NCBI GenBank assembly: GCA_022497155.1
Contig: MU385797.1
Span: 1 to 64,000, forward strand
Length of the DNA stretch: 64,000 nt
From: Whalleya microplaca
Lineage: Eukaryota > Ascomycota > Sordariomycetes > Xylariales > Xylariaceae
Direction: 5' to 3'
Positions 1 to 13,399 of the stretch are shown here, in pieces. Under the pieces are notes generated by a model, which did no database searches, was not told the origin of the DNA, and was given only the letters and a program-made list of their open reading frames with translations. Positions within the stretch are counted from its first letter, which is position 1, and each line of letters begins with the position of its first letter. The position numbers and the translations under genes were made by a program.

Positions 1-3000
1 GTATTAAATTTATTATATATTTTAAGTTATTTATATATTAATATAAAATATTAATTAAGTAATAATTTATAAAAAGCTATTTATTAATATTAAAAGTTTT
101 ATTTCGAAAATAATAAGGCTAAGCCCGGTATATAATATTAAAGTTAATTTATTTTAATATTTTAATATTTATAAATTTCTTTTATAAATAAAATATTTTT
201 TATTTATATTATATATCGATTAATATATATAGCGTATAAATTATTATATTTAAATAAAATAATTAAATATAATTTAACAGTTTTTTAAATAGCTTTTATT
301 ATATTTTTTTTATATATAAAATACGCCCCGGACTTTTTTAAGGTTATTTCCCGAACTAATTACTAAAAGGGTTATTTTAAAAGTAATGAAGCCGTTATCT
401 TTTAATATTTCCGGATTTTTTATAATATAGCTACTAAAATAGTTAATAAAATAATTATAAAATAATTAAGTAATATTATATTTTTTAATTGTTTTTTATA
501 ACGTTTGCTATAGCGTATAAAAGGTAATTTATTTAAACGACGTATTTTTTAACCCGGGTATTCCGGTTATTTTTTTATTACTGCTATAAATTGGCGTAAC
601 GTATTAAGGTAAGATTTCCGGGTATATTTAATTATAAAACTAACCGAATTTTAATTAATTATTTATTGTAGGGTTAATTGGCTTATAAATTTCGGACTTA
701 CCGGTAATTTGATTATTTTGCTATTTCTATTTTTATTAACCTAGTTTAGTTCGTTTCGAAAATTATCGTAATTTTTAAAGTTACGGAATATATAGGGAGA
801 AAATATATTTTATATTATTAGATCGCGAGGAAAAAATTTTTAAGTGAATAGTATTAAAGACATTTTAATTAAAATTAAGGAAAAAAAAGAATTCGAAATT
901 TGTTAGATATAAAAAATATTTAAATTAAATAGCTCGGTTAAATAGTATTTAATAAAACGTTAATAGTTTTATTAAACTAGCGTTATATTATTAAGGCTAT
1001 TTTAAATATTATATCGATTATTTTATTTATAAAAGTAATAATTATATATATCTTAAACTTTTGTTATTTTTAATCGAATTGTTTTATTATAATATTATAT
1101 AATAAAAATATTTAATTATAATAATTTAACTAATTATAAAAAAAGTAATAAATTATAGTTTTAATTAAATATTAAATTATTAAAATCCGAAAGTTAAAAT
1201 AATAATAATTTATTATATAATAATTTTTAAGATTATAATTTTAATAATTAATAATTTAATAATTTTAATATAAATTTACGAAATAATAGTTCCGATAATT
1301 TTTTATAATATAATCGAATTTTATGCTTTATATTACGTTTTAAAATAGAATTGCCGTTTTAATAAAAGCAAGTATTATAAATAGGTTTTAAAATAATTAA
1401 ACTTTCGGGAATGTATTATTTTATATTTCGGGAAATAGTTAAATCTAAATAAGTTAAGTAGTTCCGGTAATAACGTTAGTTTTATAAAAACGTAAATATA
1501 ATTAACGAAAGAAAATTAAAAAAAGTATTAATAATATTTAATATTTCGGGCCGAAAGTTTAATTGCTAAGAATTATTCGATTAAATTTATAACCGGAGAT
1601 TTAATAAACTGTTTATTCGATATTTTAAATATAATTAGCTATTATTATATTTAGCTTTTTCACTTAATAATAAGATAAATAATATAACTAAATATTTCGA
1701 TTTAAAAATATACATTAGTAAAATATAATAGCGTAATCGAATTATTAATAGTTAAGTGCCGAAAATAATTAGGGTATATTTTTATTATATATTAATAACG
1801 AAATAATTCTAAAATAATTATATTTAAATTAATATATTTTTAAAAACGTACTTTATTAAATGTCTTTAATGTTTCGGATATTTTTTTAATTTATTTCTGG
1901 ATTTTATAATATTTTCTATATAATGCTTTACGGAATAAACATTTTCGTTCGTTTATAAAATAATATAATTTAAATTTTTAAGCCCCGGATTTAAAAATAA
2001 TACACAAATATTTTTAAAAATAGCTCGACGTTATAATAAAAAGTGCGTTAGATAATATTTCTAAAATAGCTTATATATTAATTTTAATTAATATATAAAC
2101 TATATTAAGTTTAATTTAAAGCTTTTAAAAAGTAATTATTTATTAGGTTAATTATAATTAAGAAATTTAATATTTATTAATTAATATATAATTTATCGAG
2201 GATAAAACTAATAAATTTAATATTTAAAATTTATATAAACGGCTTAAAAAACTGAAATTTTTATATAGATTCCGTATTATTATAATAAATAATAAATCCG
2301 GGTTTAAAACTAATATCGCCCGGATTTAATTGGAGCGAAATAATAATAATTTTTTATAATATAGTAATATCTGTTATTTTTTATACACTTTTTATTTATT
2401 TTAGCTGTTATTTCGAGATTTTTTATAGCTTATAAAATTAAATATACCTTTATATTAAAAAACGAGGTAAAATTATAATGCGGTCGGAAGTTATCCCGAT
2501 AAAGTTTTAATTTTAGTAATTATCCGATAGAAATTATAGTTTAATTAATATATTAAAATAAAATAATTATAAAATAATTAGCTAATTTTTTTAGTTTTAT
2601 ATATTAGCCTTTTAAGTTTAAAAAAATTTAAAAAAATAATATCGTTTCGTTAATATTTAATAAAAACTAATCGATAACGGAAGACTGGAATTAAAACATT
2701 CCCTAAAGTTTATTCGAGATTATAAATATTATTAGAATTTTCTTATTTTTTTTTAATTCGAGCGATATAATTATAGCCTATTATTAAAGCTTTTTTTTAA
2801 CGGGATTTTTTATTAGTAAAATATAGATATAAATTACCGCCGGAAAGTCTAACTTTTATTTAATATCTAATTAATTATTTAAAGTATTTTATTTAAACGA
2901 TTAATAATTTCGGGGCTTTTTATAAAAACTATATATTATATATAATATCGGGATATAAAATATTAGTAAAATATTACCGGAAATATTTTTATTATATTAA

Positions 3001-5683
3001 ATATATATATATTAGTCGGTATTTAAATAAAACGCTAGAAATCTTAGAGAAAATAATAACAAAAGGCAAACTTACCGATTTCCCGGATCGTTTATTAATA
3101 TAGCTTCGTTATTTATATAAAAATTTGAGATTAAAATTAAACAAAATCCTTAAGTATATTTAATTATTATTTACTAATAATTATAACCTTATATATATAT
3201 ATTTTTTACTATATTTATTATTAAAAAAAACCGATATTTCGTTTTCCGATTGTTTTAAAAGCTGGCAAAAAACTTTCGAACTATCGGATAGTAATAATTA
3301 AATATATCGATCGGCGGTAAATTACTTTAAGGAGTTATATAAACCGTACTAAAACGCTTACGACAAAAATTACGCTATAGCTAGTTATAAAATAACATAT
3401 AACGCTAATTTAACCGAATTTATAATAGTTTTTATTAGCTTATATAAATATACAAAATTAACTTAAACTAATTAGCTATAGGAAAATAATATATATTTTC
3501 TTTATTTATATAATACTTATTAATATTATATAGTAAGTTAAAATATATATTTATTATTATATATTTTATATTAATAATTATAAATTATTAATAACTATTT
3601 ATCGATTAAATATAAGTTATTTTATTAGTTAATTATTATTTAATTATTTTCTGATTATTTTATAAGATTTAATTTAAGCAAACTTATCTTTAAATTTTAA
3701 AAACGATTTAATATATTTTTTTTAGCCTTACTTATTTAGTAAGAAATATATTATATATTTAATACGCTACTATATTTATAAAACAAATCTGGAGTTTTAT
3801 TAAATAAAGCTAGAAATATTAGCGAATAGTTATAAAACTTAAATATTTCCGTATTAAATTAATGATTTTATTTTTTATTTAGTTATTTTTAATAAAGTTA
3901 AACCGGGAGGTAATATATAATAATACCGATCCCGAAAATGTTATTAAAAATTTTTAAGCGCGTTAGGAAACTTTATAAGCTGTATTTAATACGCTGTTTA
4001 TCGAAGAATTAGAAATAAAATTACTTATTATTTATAAAACCTTTAACAAATTTATAGATTTTTTAATTTCCGAAAATTTTAGCGCTACCGAAAACGATAA
4101 TAATAATTAGGAAATAATATAAACTAACGCCGGATAAATATAAAGCGTTTCCGGATTTAAATATAAGGCCGAATAAATTAATTCAATGCCTTTTTTTAAT
4201 CCCGATTTTAATTTTAATATTATAAGAGGTTAAGGCAAAAGAAATAATTATTACGGATAAACTAGCTAAGGTAATCGAGATAAAGAATCTAAAAAACGAG
4301 TAAATATTATTCGATATATAATAGTATAAAAAACTATTTTTAAATCCTAAAATTCTAAAAACGATAATATAAGATTATAATATTTATTATAATTTTAATT
4401 GCGGTAAATTAAATACTTTATAACCCGGTTTAAATAATACGTTATAATAATGTTATAATAACAAATAAACTAAATTAAATAGCGCTAAATAATAAATATA
4501 ATCTTTTTTTATTTCCCGAAATAATTATAAAATAATAGTATAAATATTTATTATATAGTAGCTTTTAATTTAATATTTTAATTTTACCGGGCTTTATTTT
4601 TATTTTTATATTATTAAATTAAAAATATATATATTATTATAATTATAACTATAATTTATAATAAGTTAATTTTATATATATTAATTTATATAATAATAAT
4701 ACTAATAATTTAAAAAAAAAATTAATATATTATATAAATTATATATTTAATATTATATTAAATAATATTAAATAATATAATTTATATATATTACTTTAAA
4801 TTTTTTATATTATAAAAAGTCTTTTATAATATATTATATTTTATATTATTTTAAAATAACATTAAATATTTAATATTATAATATATATATATATATATTA
4901 TTATATATATATATTATATATTAATTAATATATTTAATTTAATATATTAATAATATATTTAATTTAATATATTAATAATATAATTTTTATTAAATTATAT
5001 TTAATATATATATATTAAAAAAGTCCTTTTTATTAGTTATATTTTTATTATTTTTATAATAAAAATGCGTGATTTTTAAAAACGGAAGAAATAATTTGAA
5101 ATTTTAGGCAGCCTTATTTTTTTAACTATTAGCTTTATTTTCCCTCGCTTAAATTCTAACATTTATTTTAATAATTTTTTATAATATTTTTAACCTTTTA
5201 ATAATTATATTATAATTATAATATTATTTTTAATTTTATTTTATTATTTCTAAAAGCTTAAAATAAATATATAATTATAGAATATATAAATTAATTATAA
5301 AATAATTAGTTTCTAATTAATTTTAATATTATATTTTCGGTTATAAAGCGGCGTAAACTAAATAATACGCTTTTTATTAATCCGAATATTTAAAAAGTTC
5401 GGGAGCGAAAAAAAAATTTCGATTTTATAACTTTTAATATAAAAAAAGCCCGCTATAATCTAAAATAAGCAATTAAATAATAATTTAATACCTAGCAAAA
5501 AAAAAATCCTATTATAATTAATCGCGAAGCCGAAATTTAAAAATAAGCTATAATAATATAAGTCGATATAAAATAATATATATTTAATTATTTTAGAATT
5601 ATTTCTATTTTAATTTCCTTTAGTTCCGAAAAAGGAAAATATTTTAACTAAATCGCGCGGAAATATTCCGAGATTTCCGAAGG
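1..5683. other. RIP-degraded AT-rich block, unassigned transposon relic
   Basis: Very AT-rich DNA rich in TpA, with stop codons in every frame. No open frame survives. A plus-strand coding signature remains around 3.03-3.45 kb, where one frame reads as protein-like sequence whose stops are TAA/TAG as expected from mutated CAA/CAG codons. I cannot assign it to a family. I found no LTR pair, terminal inverted repeat or target-site duplication for this block. Simple AT repeats and a tandem AT duplication occur near 4.88-4.98 kb. It ends at the target-site duplication of element A. Confidence 0.6.
4880..4985. repeat. AT microsatellite plus short tandem duplication
   Basis: A TA-dinucleotide run (about 4880-4920) is followed by two adjacent copies of a roughly 28-bp AT-only unit built on TAATATATTTAATTTAATAT. 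This is low-complexity sequence inside RIP-degraded DNA, with no sign of function. Confidence 0.7.
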
Positions 5684-5688
5684 TTTTA

Positions 5689-5867
5689 TAATATAGAATG
5701 TATGGGGTGGAGTAGTATATTATACAAAAAATAAAAATCTAGCATTTAAGTTACAGCGGAACTATACCTTAAATACTTAAGATTTTTTATCTTTTTTCTT
5801 TACTTTATTTTATTTAAGTTAAGCTAAGCTAGCCCTAAAAGATAAAGGCCCGTAAGGCCCCGTATCA
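5689..5867 (-). repeat. Element A left LTR (3' LTR of the minus-strand element)
   Basis: 179 bp, alignable over its full length to 21565-21743. The differences are mostly C/T and G/A transitions. Its outer edge abuts the TTTTA duplication at 5684-5688. The inner side continues into an ATGCCGGGAG sequence, similar to the ATGCCGGCTA next to the left LTR of element B, so A and B look like related lineages. Confidence 0.9.
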
Positions 5868-5899
5868 AATGCCGGGAGATAAAAAAAACCTTATTGCTT

Positions 5900-8800
5900 T
5901 TAATAAGTCCCTCTAAACTAAAATCTAAGATTTACGGGGGCGACTTTTAAGTCGCTTATTAATTATAATTTTATTAGAAATTAAATTAGGGTTAGCTTAA
6001 ACGTTTACCTTATGTAATGCCGCCTTTTTACGCGGTTAGCCGCGGGCTTTTTTAGGCACTATTTTATCGTCCTTATCTTTAATTCCCGCCTTATCCTTAG
6101 CCTACTTTATTATTATATATTTTTTCTAACGTTCTTAATATTTAGTAATAAATTCCGGTAACTTACGTAATTGTTGTTCCGACTTCCAGCTATTATTATA
6201 ATATTTATACCCCTTTTATTTTATTAAATAATTAAATTTATTACGCTTGCAGTTTAGGGTATATTTTATAATAATTTCGACCTCGTAATTATTTCTGTTC
6301 TTTTTGTCCGAATTTTTTTGTTTGTTTTTAACGGGTTTAAGAGGCGGCGCGTGTCTATAAAAAGGGTTTTCGCTATTAAGTTTAAGTAATAAATAAGCTA
6401 TAAAAATAATAAAGTAAATGCCGATATCTTTATTACCGAAATCGAGTTTATATGCGAGATATTCTATACGTTTTTTAACTTTTTATAGTTTGTACCGCTA
6501 CTGTAAGTATTTTTTAGGAGATTTGCCGGACAAATAGTATCCGTTATATAAGTTTAAATATATTTCGTCGCTTTCGTTAAATTTTATAGCCTTATATTTA
6601 GTATTATATAAGCGTTTAGCTCAAGCTATAGCGAAATCTATAAATAGCTTAACATCTTTATAGAAATACTTTTTAAAAAATCGAATGCTCTGGTATTTCT
6701 CTATATTTATAATAATTAAAGCGTTATTAAATCTAGATAATTTAAATCCGAATAGCTATTTATATACGGAAAATTTAATTATATTAAAATATACGCTATT
6801 AAAGTTCCATTATAATGTAGGCATAAAATTTACCCAATTAAGTTCGGGATTTATAAAAACGTAATATCGGATAGCTATTTCGACCGTTTAGTTTTTTCGT
6901 TTAAAAAGCCTATCGCCTTACGGATAATAAGCGGTAGTTATTAGTAATTTAGCTCCAAAAGCTTTCTATAGTTCTTTTTAAAAAGCTAATATAAATTTAC
7001 GATTGCGATCGGAAATAATACCGCTAGATACTTTTTAATCTGAAAGTAATAATTATTTAGCTAACGCGGTTCCTTAGTTTTCGGCGGTATATTTTTTGTT
7101 TCCTAAAATTAGGAGCGTTTGTTTAAAAATCGTATAAATAACTGTTATTAAAAAATCGTAATATTCTTTATTTAAGCCGTCTAATTGCTATAGCGTATTT
7201 TTAGATATAACTTTAAGTAGTCTTATAATAAAGTCTATAGTAATAATATATATCGGTAAAAGGTCTTTTGGTCGGATTAGTTAATAATTTCTTACTATTT
7301 TATCGCAATTAATTCGGCAAAAGTTATACGTTAAGCAGTATTTAATATATACCTTAATTTAATAAGTTTTACGGGCGATCGTATAATTTTCTAACTCGGT
7401 TAATATATACTTCGTGCCCTAATAATATTTATTATTATATACTATAGCCAAAAATTTTCCGATTAAGTTATACGGGATATATAAACGATATTTGCCCTAT
7501 CGGTCCACGTTATAAATCAGTTTATTAATAACCGCGAATAAATAGCCGGGCTTTAAAAACGAATTAACGTTTTTATTACCTTTCCGAAACCTTTCGAAAA
7601 TTTTACGGAATTTAACATTTTTAACATACGCGTTAATAAATTTTTTTTACATATCTTTTTTTATTACTATTTCGCTTACTAGCTAAATTTAATCTAAAAT
7701 CGGTTTTTCGTCCGAACGCTATAACTTTCCGTTTTTATTATAAATATTAGTTATATTATATAAGCGGCTAAGCGCGTCCGGTATAAAATTAAGGCGTCCC
7801 GAAATATAATAAATTTAAAAACCGTACTAAAAAAAATAAATAAACGCGTTAATTAATTGACGGTTCGCGCGATTTATAAATAACGTTATTAAAAATATCT
7901 AGTCTATAATACCTTTAATTGCGAAATAGTCGGTAAAAACTACTATCGGATATTTATAAGTCTTAACTGTAATATAAAACCGGCGAACCGCTTAAACGAA
8001 ACAGGCTACCTTTAATTTAAATAACCTGTATTTAATTTCTGCCTAAAATAAGTAACGGTTAAAAAATATAATTAGTTCGATTTAAATGCTCGAAATAATA
8101 ATACCCGGCTTTTATATATAACCGTCTTTAATATAAAAAAATATAACGCCGAATTTTCGTTTAATTAAACCGTTAATTTAAACGTATAAAATCTTTTCCG
8201 GGTTATAGTAATATAATATTATTTTGCGATAAATAGCGTCCTATACCGAATCGAACGATAGCTTTTTTTTTTCTATAAGCTCGTAAAAGGTCGTACGTAT
8301 ATAAGCCAAACGCTTCCCGGGGTTTTTTATTAAAAGCTTTCTTTTTTTTTATTTTTCGGCTAAAAACGTAATCTTATGTTTTTATAAAAGTTCCGATAAT
8401 TAAGCGTAATATAGTATAAAAAAACGAAAAAACCTATTAGCTCTTAAATATTACTTAAAAGCCTTTAGTTATTAAGGGAAATCGAAATTATAAAATATAG
8501 CTATACGTTTTTTAGTACTTATAAAACCGAGAGCGTTAATATAAAATCCTAATAGCTTAATCGAAAAATAACCGAAAAAAAATTTGGCTGGTAAAAAAAA
8601 TATCTACTTAAATTAAAACAAACCGAAAATCGAGCGTAAATAATGCATATACTTTTTTTTTATATCGGAATAAATAATAATGTTATTTATAAATGCGTAA
8701 TAAAAACGCCGATACTTTAATAAAAGCTTATTTATATATTACTAAATATATGCTAGGGAATTACGAAATTTTATAAGCGTAATAGTCGATCGCTTTAATC

Positions 8801-10300
8801 CCTTAAAGCTAACGACTATAAATCGGTTTTTATATTTTAAATATACCTTAAATTAATAGAAAAACGAGGTAGCATTTACTATAGTAATTTATTTCTTATT
8901 TTGTAATATAGCTATAATTTTTACCTATAAAAGTAATAAGTAATTATTAGGTATAGCTACTTTATTTAAAGCTTATAAATCGATTACGGGTTAAGTTTTC
9001 TGCTTTCCTTTAACGTAATAGTAAATAAGGAAAGCCGGGATTACAAAAAATGTAAGTTTTTCGACTTATTTTATATAGCTTTACTTATATAATTTATCGA
9101 AAATCTTATCGAGCTCGCTTTTATTTTTATAGCTTAAAAAATATAACTAATTATTAACTTTATAATTTTACTAACCGTTTATTAAAAGAATTTTTATTAT
9201 ATTTTTTTCCGGAATATTAATAATGCCTTAATTTATTTATACTTTAGGAAATTCCTTAATAATATATAAGATTTTCTCGCTAGTTTAAACGTCTCTATTA
9301 AAAATATAGTGTCTTATATTAATAATAACTTCTAATAAGTCGGATAGCTTTTTAATATCTAATAATAAATATACTTTTAGAATTTTAGGTCGGAAATTAT
9401 CTTATATAAATCTATTAGTTTATTCGATAGCGCTAAATACCGCGTCCGTTAAAAAGGTACTTAATAGCGTTACTAACGTAAGTCTTACATCCGAAACTAT
9501 ATCCGATATATTTTATTTATTTATTAGGGGTATTATATTAGTAGCTAAAGCTTTTATTATAAAAGTAAATATAAATTCGCCATTTATAACAAATATATTT
9601 AGTACTTAAAAGTTTATAAGAATAATTAGGCTTATAGCTTTAGTCCCGGTTACATTAGCTACTAAAATAGCCGCTAAATAGCTTACAATAGTTATTACTT
9701 TTAGGCAGCTTTTTTAAAATGCCGGAAGGTATCCCTTATTAATACATTTACTTATCGAACCTATTTTAGTACTTTTATAAATATCTAGGTTATCTTTCGA
9801 CATATTTTTTAACATTACGGAATATAAAGTTATAAACGCGACAACTATACTAACTGCCGCATAATAACTTAACGTAAAGCTAAAATTTCGGTTATTAGGA
9901 AGCGATATATAATAATAAAACGTTATTACAATTTACCTAAAAATAAAGGTTAAATTCCGGGATAAAATTACCTTACGGCTATATAATTATATATTATATA
10001 TAATATCGAATAAAATATTAAAATCCGGAACTATCTCTAGTTTTAAAGTTTGGTTATTATACCGGATTACGCCTTAATACTTATCGAAAAAGTCGTTTCT
10101 TAATAATATATAAAATTCGATATCTTAATTTAATACCTAATTATAATATATAAACTCGATAACGATAAAATTTCCTTTATCGTTTATTCCAAATAAATAA
10201 AAAATAAAAATAACGTACTATATATACCTTATTTTTTTTTTATTAACTCCTTTAATTTTACCTTCCCGATACTCGATAATATAGTCTAAAGTTTCCAAAA
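5900..10300 (-). pseudogene. Element A pol relic (protease, reverse transcriptase, integrase region)
   Basis: Minus-strand remains of the gypsy polyprotein; edges are approximate. The only motif I can read with confidence is the reverse-transcriptase box AFINNIIIYSD at 8664-8696. By gypsy gene order the sequence to its left should be RNase H and integrase and that to its right protease. Stops appear throughout, consistent with CAG/CAA/TGG codons mutated by RIP, so it makes no protein. Confidence 0.7.
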
Positions 10301-12875
10301 ATTTAGCCGTAATTAACATTTGTCTTGCTTTAGGGTTAAAATAAATGGAATATTTTTATCCCTTTCGTTACGCGCGGCATTTCGCCCGCAAGTATGTATA
10401 TCGTAAATATAAGGATTTTTTTACGTTTTCGCCGGAAAAGGCTACGCGAAATTCCGTTTTAGCCGCTCCCTATTTCCTTATTTCGGTAATCATAAATTTA
10501 GGCAAAACGCAGCTATTTTTTTGCGTTATAAAAGTAAGATTTTCTTTAAACTTATAAAAAACGTTCTCGCTATTATTATTATCGCTATTAAACTTATTAA
10601 AGTTATAAAAAACCTTATTATTAATATCTCCCTCGCTACTTATATCGTTTTTAGCTAAAAAAACTATATCGTTAAAGCTATCCTCGTCGCCGTATAAATT
10701 AACGTTCGCGAGATATACCTACTTTTCTAGAACCTTACGCTTCGCTTCTTTTACTCCCTTACGCTATTCCGCGGCTTTCGCTTTTTCGCAATTTTTCAAA
10801 TATATAAATAGTTTATTACGAAAGGGGTATTTTACATAATAAAAATTATATATACGTTCAAATAAAAAAAAATTAAAGGGAATATTTAATAGCTCGGTAA
10901 AACGTAACGCGTAATAACATATATATATCTTTTTGCGTTTTTATAAAAAGAATTTACGTATATAATACTCGCATTTAATAGTTGTATCGAATACGAAATA
11001 CCCGTACTCCGATTCCCTATTTAATAAAAATATCGATTCCGAATAAACGTCGGAATTGTCCGCATAAAATACTTAATATTAATCCTCCGAGCTAAAATTT
11101 AAGTCAAACTTATCTGCGTTTACCAAATATACTCGCTCCAAGCGCCGCTTCTCCTTTTTGCCGTCTTTATTATATTTATAAGCCTCTTAATACTTACGTC
11201 ATTTATTCTTACGCTCGGACTTACCCTTACTCCTAAATTTCTTTTTATTTAAGTCCTTTTAGGGCTTAAGCGACTTATCGTATTAAAATAAGCGATCGCG
11301 CTTAAATAATCGATCGCGTTTAAATAACTTATAGTCTAATCGCCGCTCGCTTTACTTCTAAAAATTCTTATTTTTATAATTATACTTTTACTTAATAAAA
11401 TCTAAGTAGCGCTTTATTATAACGTCGAAAAAAATAAGGCGCTACTAATTAGCGTAATATATATAATCGGCTAAAATTTCGACCGGGTCCGGTATATATA
11501 AATATTATTTAACGGGAAAATCTATATTACCTTACACTTATACTATAACTCCCTGCTAATTAATATTATTTAAAGCTAAAATCTTTATGGCTTTTACGTA
11601 ACGTAACTTTTTCTAGATATATTAAATTATAGCTTTATCGTTACGCGCGATATCTTTTAAATAAAGCCAATATATATTAAATTTTTTAGTAGCCTTTACC
11701 GGAAATAATACAAAACGTTCGATAAGCTTAAATAAGTTACTTTCTAGTCTATATTTACGAAACTCTTATCGATTACTCTCTATTAGTTCGGCTATTTACT
11801 AAAATACACCCGTAAATAATAATAACGTCTGCTAAAACGCCATAATTTATTTAGCGTTATTTTTACAGGTTTTCTTGTCTTTAAAAAATAAATATATTCG
11901 CTCGTAAAAATTAAATATATTTATAAATATTAAAACGTTTTAACTCGCTATTATACCTTAATTATTAAAATTATATCGATCGGGATTAAAATAACTAATA
12001 TTCTCGCGCTTTAATTTATAGCGCCCGCCCCCGCTAAATAATTTTATCGAAAAAGGTATATTTTTATAGCTGTAATAATAGACCTTACCGCCTCCGCTAT
12101 AGCCGCTAAAGCTTCCGGGCTCGCTAAAACCTTTTAATAAATCTCTAAAATACGGTAGCAAACTAAATTCTCAGTATATATTTAAAGGGTAACTAAATCG
12201 CGATAGCTAAAAAAAATATTATAACTAAGCAAATAAAACCGGCTATAAAAATTACTACAAATATAAAAACTATTATAAAATAAAAAAAGTTTAGGGCGCA
12301 ATAAATTACGGAGCCTATATAAATTAGGGATAGGCTTTAAAATTTTAACCCGACCGTAGCGCGCTTAAATAATATAGCGCTTGCTAGTAAAGGGCGTGCG
12401 AAAATAATTACAGTACGGGGTTATTCGGCGGGAAATTAAAGGCACGCAGCCTTAAAAAACGTATGTATAAATTAATTATAAGCGTTACGTCGCTTACCGT
12501 AATAGCTATAAACATTATATCTAATTACCTGCTAATTTAATTAAACCGATTACTAAACCGCATATTTATTTCCACAATTTATATATCGGTATTATTTTAT
12601 TACTATTATATCACTTTAATAAAGCTTTTTAAATATTATAATATAATAAAGTTATTACTTAATTTTTTTAACCGCTATACGCCTTACGCTTTCGCACTAA
12701 AGATATATAAATAATTACGCCCTTTACCCTTACTTTTATTTTTACTTATAAGTCCCGCTTTTTATAAGTTTTATAATATACAAGTATTTACGTTAGTTAA
12801 ATTCTTAAATTCCTGGTATTACGCCTCGCTTTTATTATCGGTTTCGCGCGATCGGGCCATGTCTCGCTATAATAG
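10300..12875 (-). pseudogene. Element A gag/leader-side relic
   Basis: By position, between the pol relic and the promoter-side end, this should hold gag on the minus strand. A 67-codon open stretch at 11958-12161 (minus), rich in Gly, Ser and Tyr, survives, but I cannot recognise a zinc knuckle. A 70-codon open stretch on the opposite strand at 10345-10557 is antisense to the element and is probably chance. Element B is inserted at 12880. Confidence 0.45.
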
Positions 12876-12880
12876 CGGTA

Positions 12881-13065
12881 TGATACAAAAGATCAAGGGT
12901 GTATAAGAATAATATGAATAAATAAAGATAATAATAAAAGGAAAGACCCTTATAGCTACAGCCGAAGGCTGCAGCTTTTAATATAAGTGCGTACCTTATT
13001 TAATTTATCTATTTATTTTATTTATAAGTGGGGTTACTAGGTGACCCCGCTGCTGCAGCGTGTTA
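12881..13065 (-). repeat. Element B left LTR
   Basis: 185 bp and the better preserved of the pair. It keeps a GC-rich tail with the hairpin-forming GGGGTTAC...GTGACCCC. It matches 20347-20531 end to end, with mainly transition differences. Confidence 0.92.
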
Positions 13066-13138
13066 AAATGCCGGCTACGAAAAAAATGGCTGCTGCCTTT
13101 AGTAGTACTTATATAGGCGTTTTCCGAGGCCGTCCTCG

Positions 13139-13185
13139 TTTTTTTTTGGGTGGCTGAGGAGGCTGTGGCTGTGGTGGCTATAAAA
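13139..13185 (-). other. GC-rich proline/glutamine-type low-complexity stretch in element B
   Basis: The plus strand is a run of GGTGGCTG-like units. Read on the coding (minus) strand of B, it gives Pro/Gln-rich codons such as CCACAGCC. It probably encoded a low-complexity C-terminal tail of the pol polyprotein. It is notable mainly because it escaped heavy RIP. Confidence 0.4.
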
Positions 13186-13399
13186 TGCCGCTATTAGCTA
13201 AGATGTAGCTAATTAATCTCGGTCGCCCTTTATGGCGTTTCTAATATTTCTTAATCAATTCTAATAATTCCTGTAATTTACTTTCATTTCTTTATTCATT
13301 TTATTCGTTACTCCAGCCTTTTTATTTAATAAAGTATTAGAAGGTATCCTTTTTTTTGTTAAAACGGTATTACTTGATTACTTTAGTTTTATATATTTT

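Noticed and set aside
10345..10557. 70-codon open stretch on the plus strand
   Set aside because: Antisense to element A, in a locally GC-richer patch; no recognisable domain.
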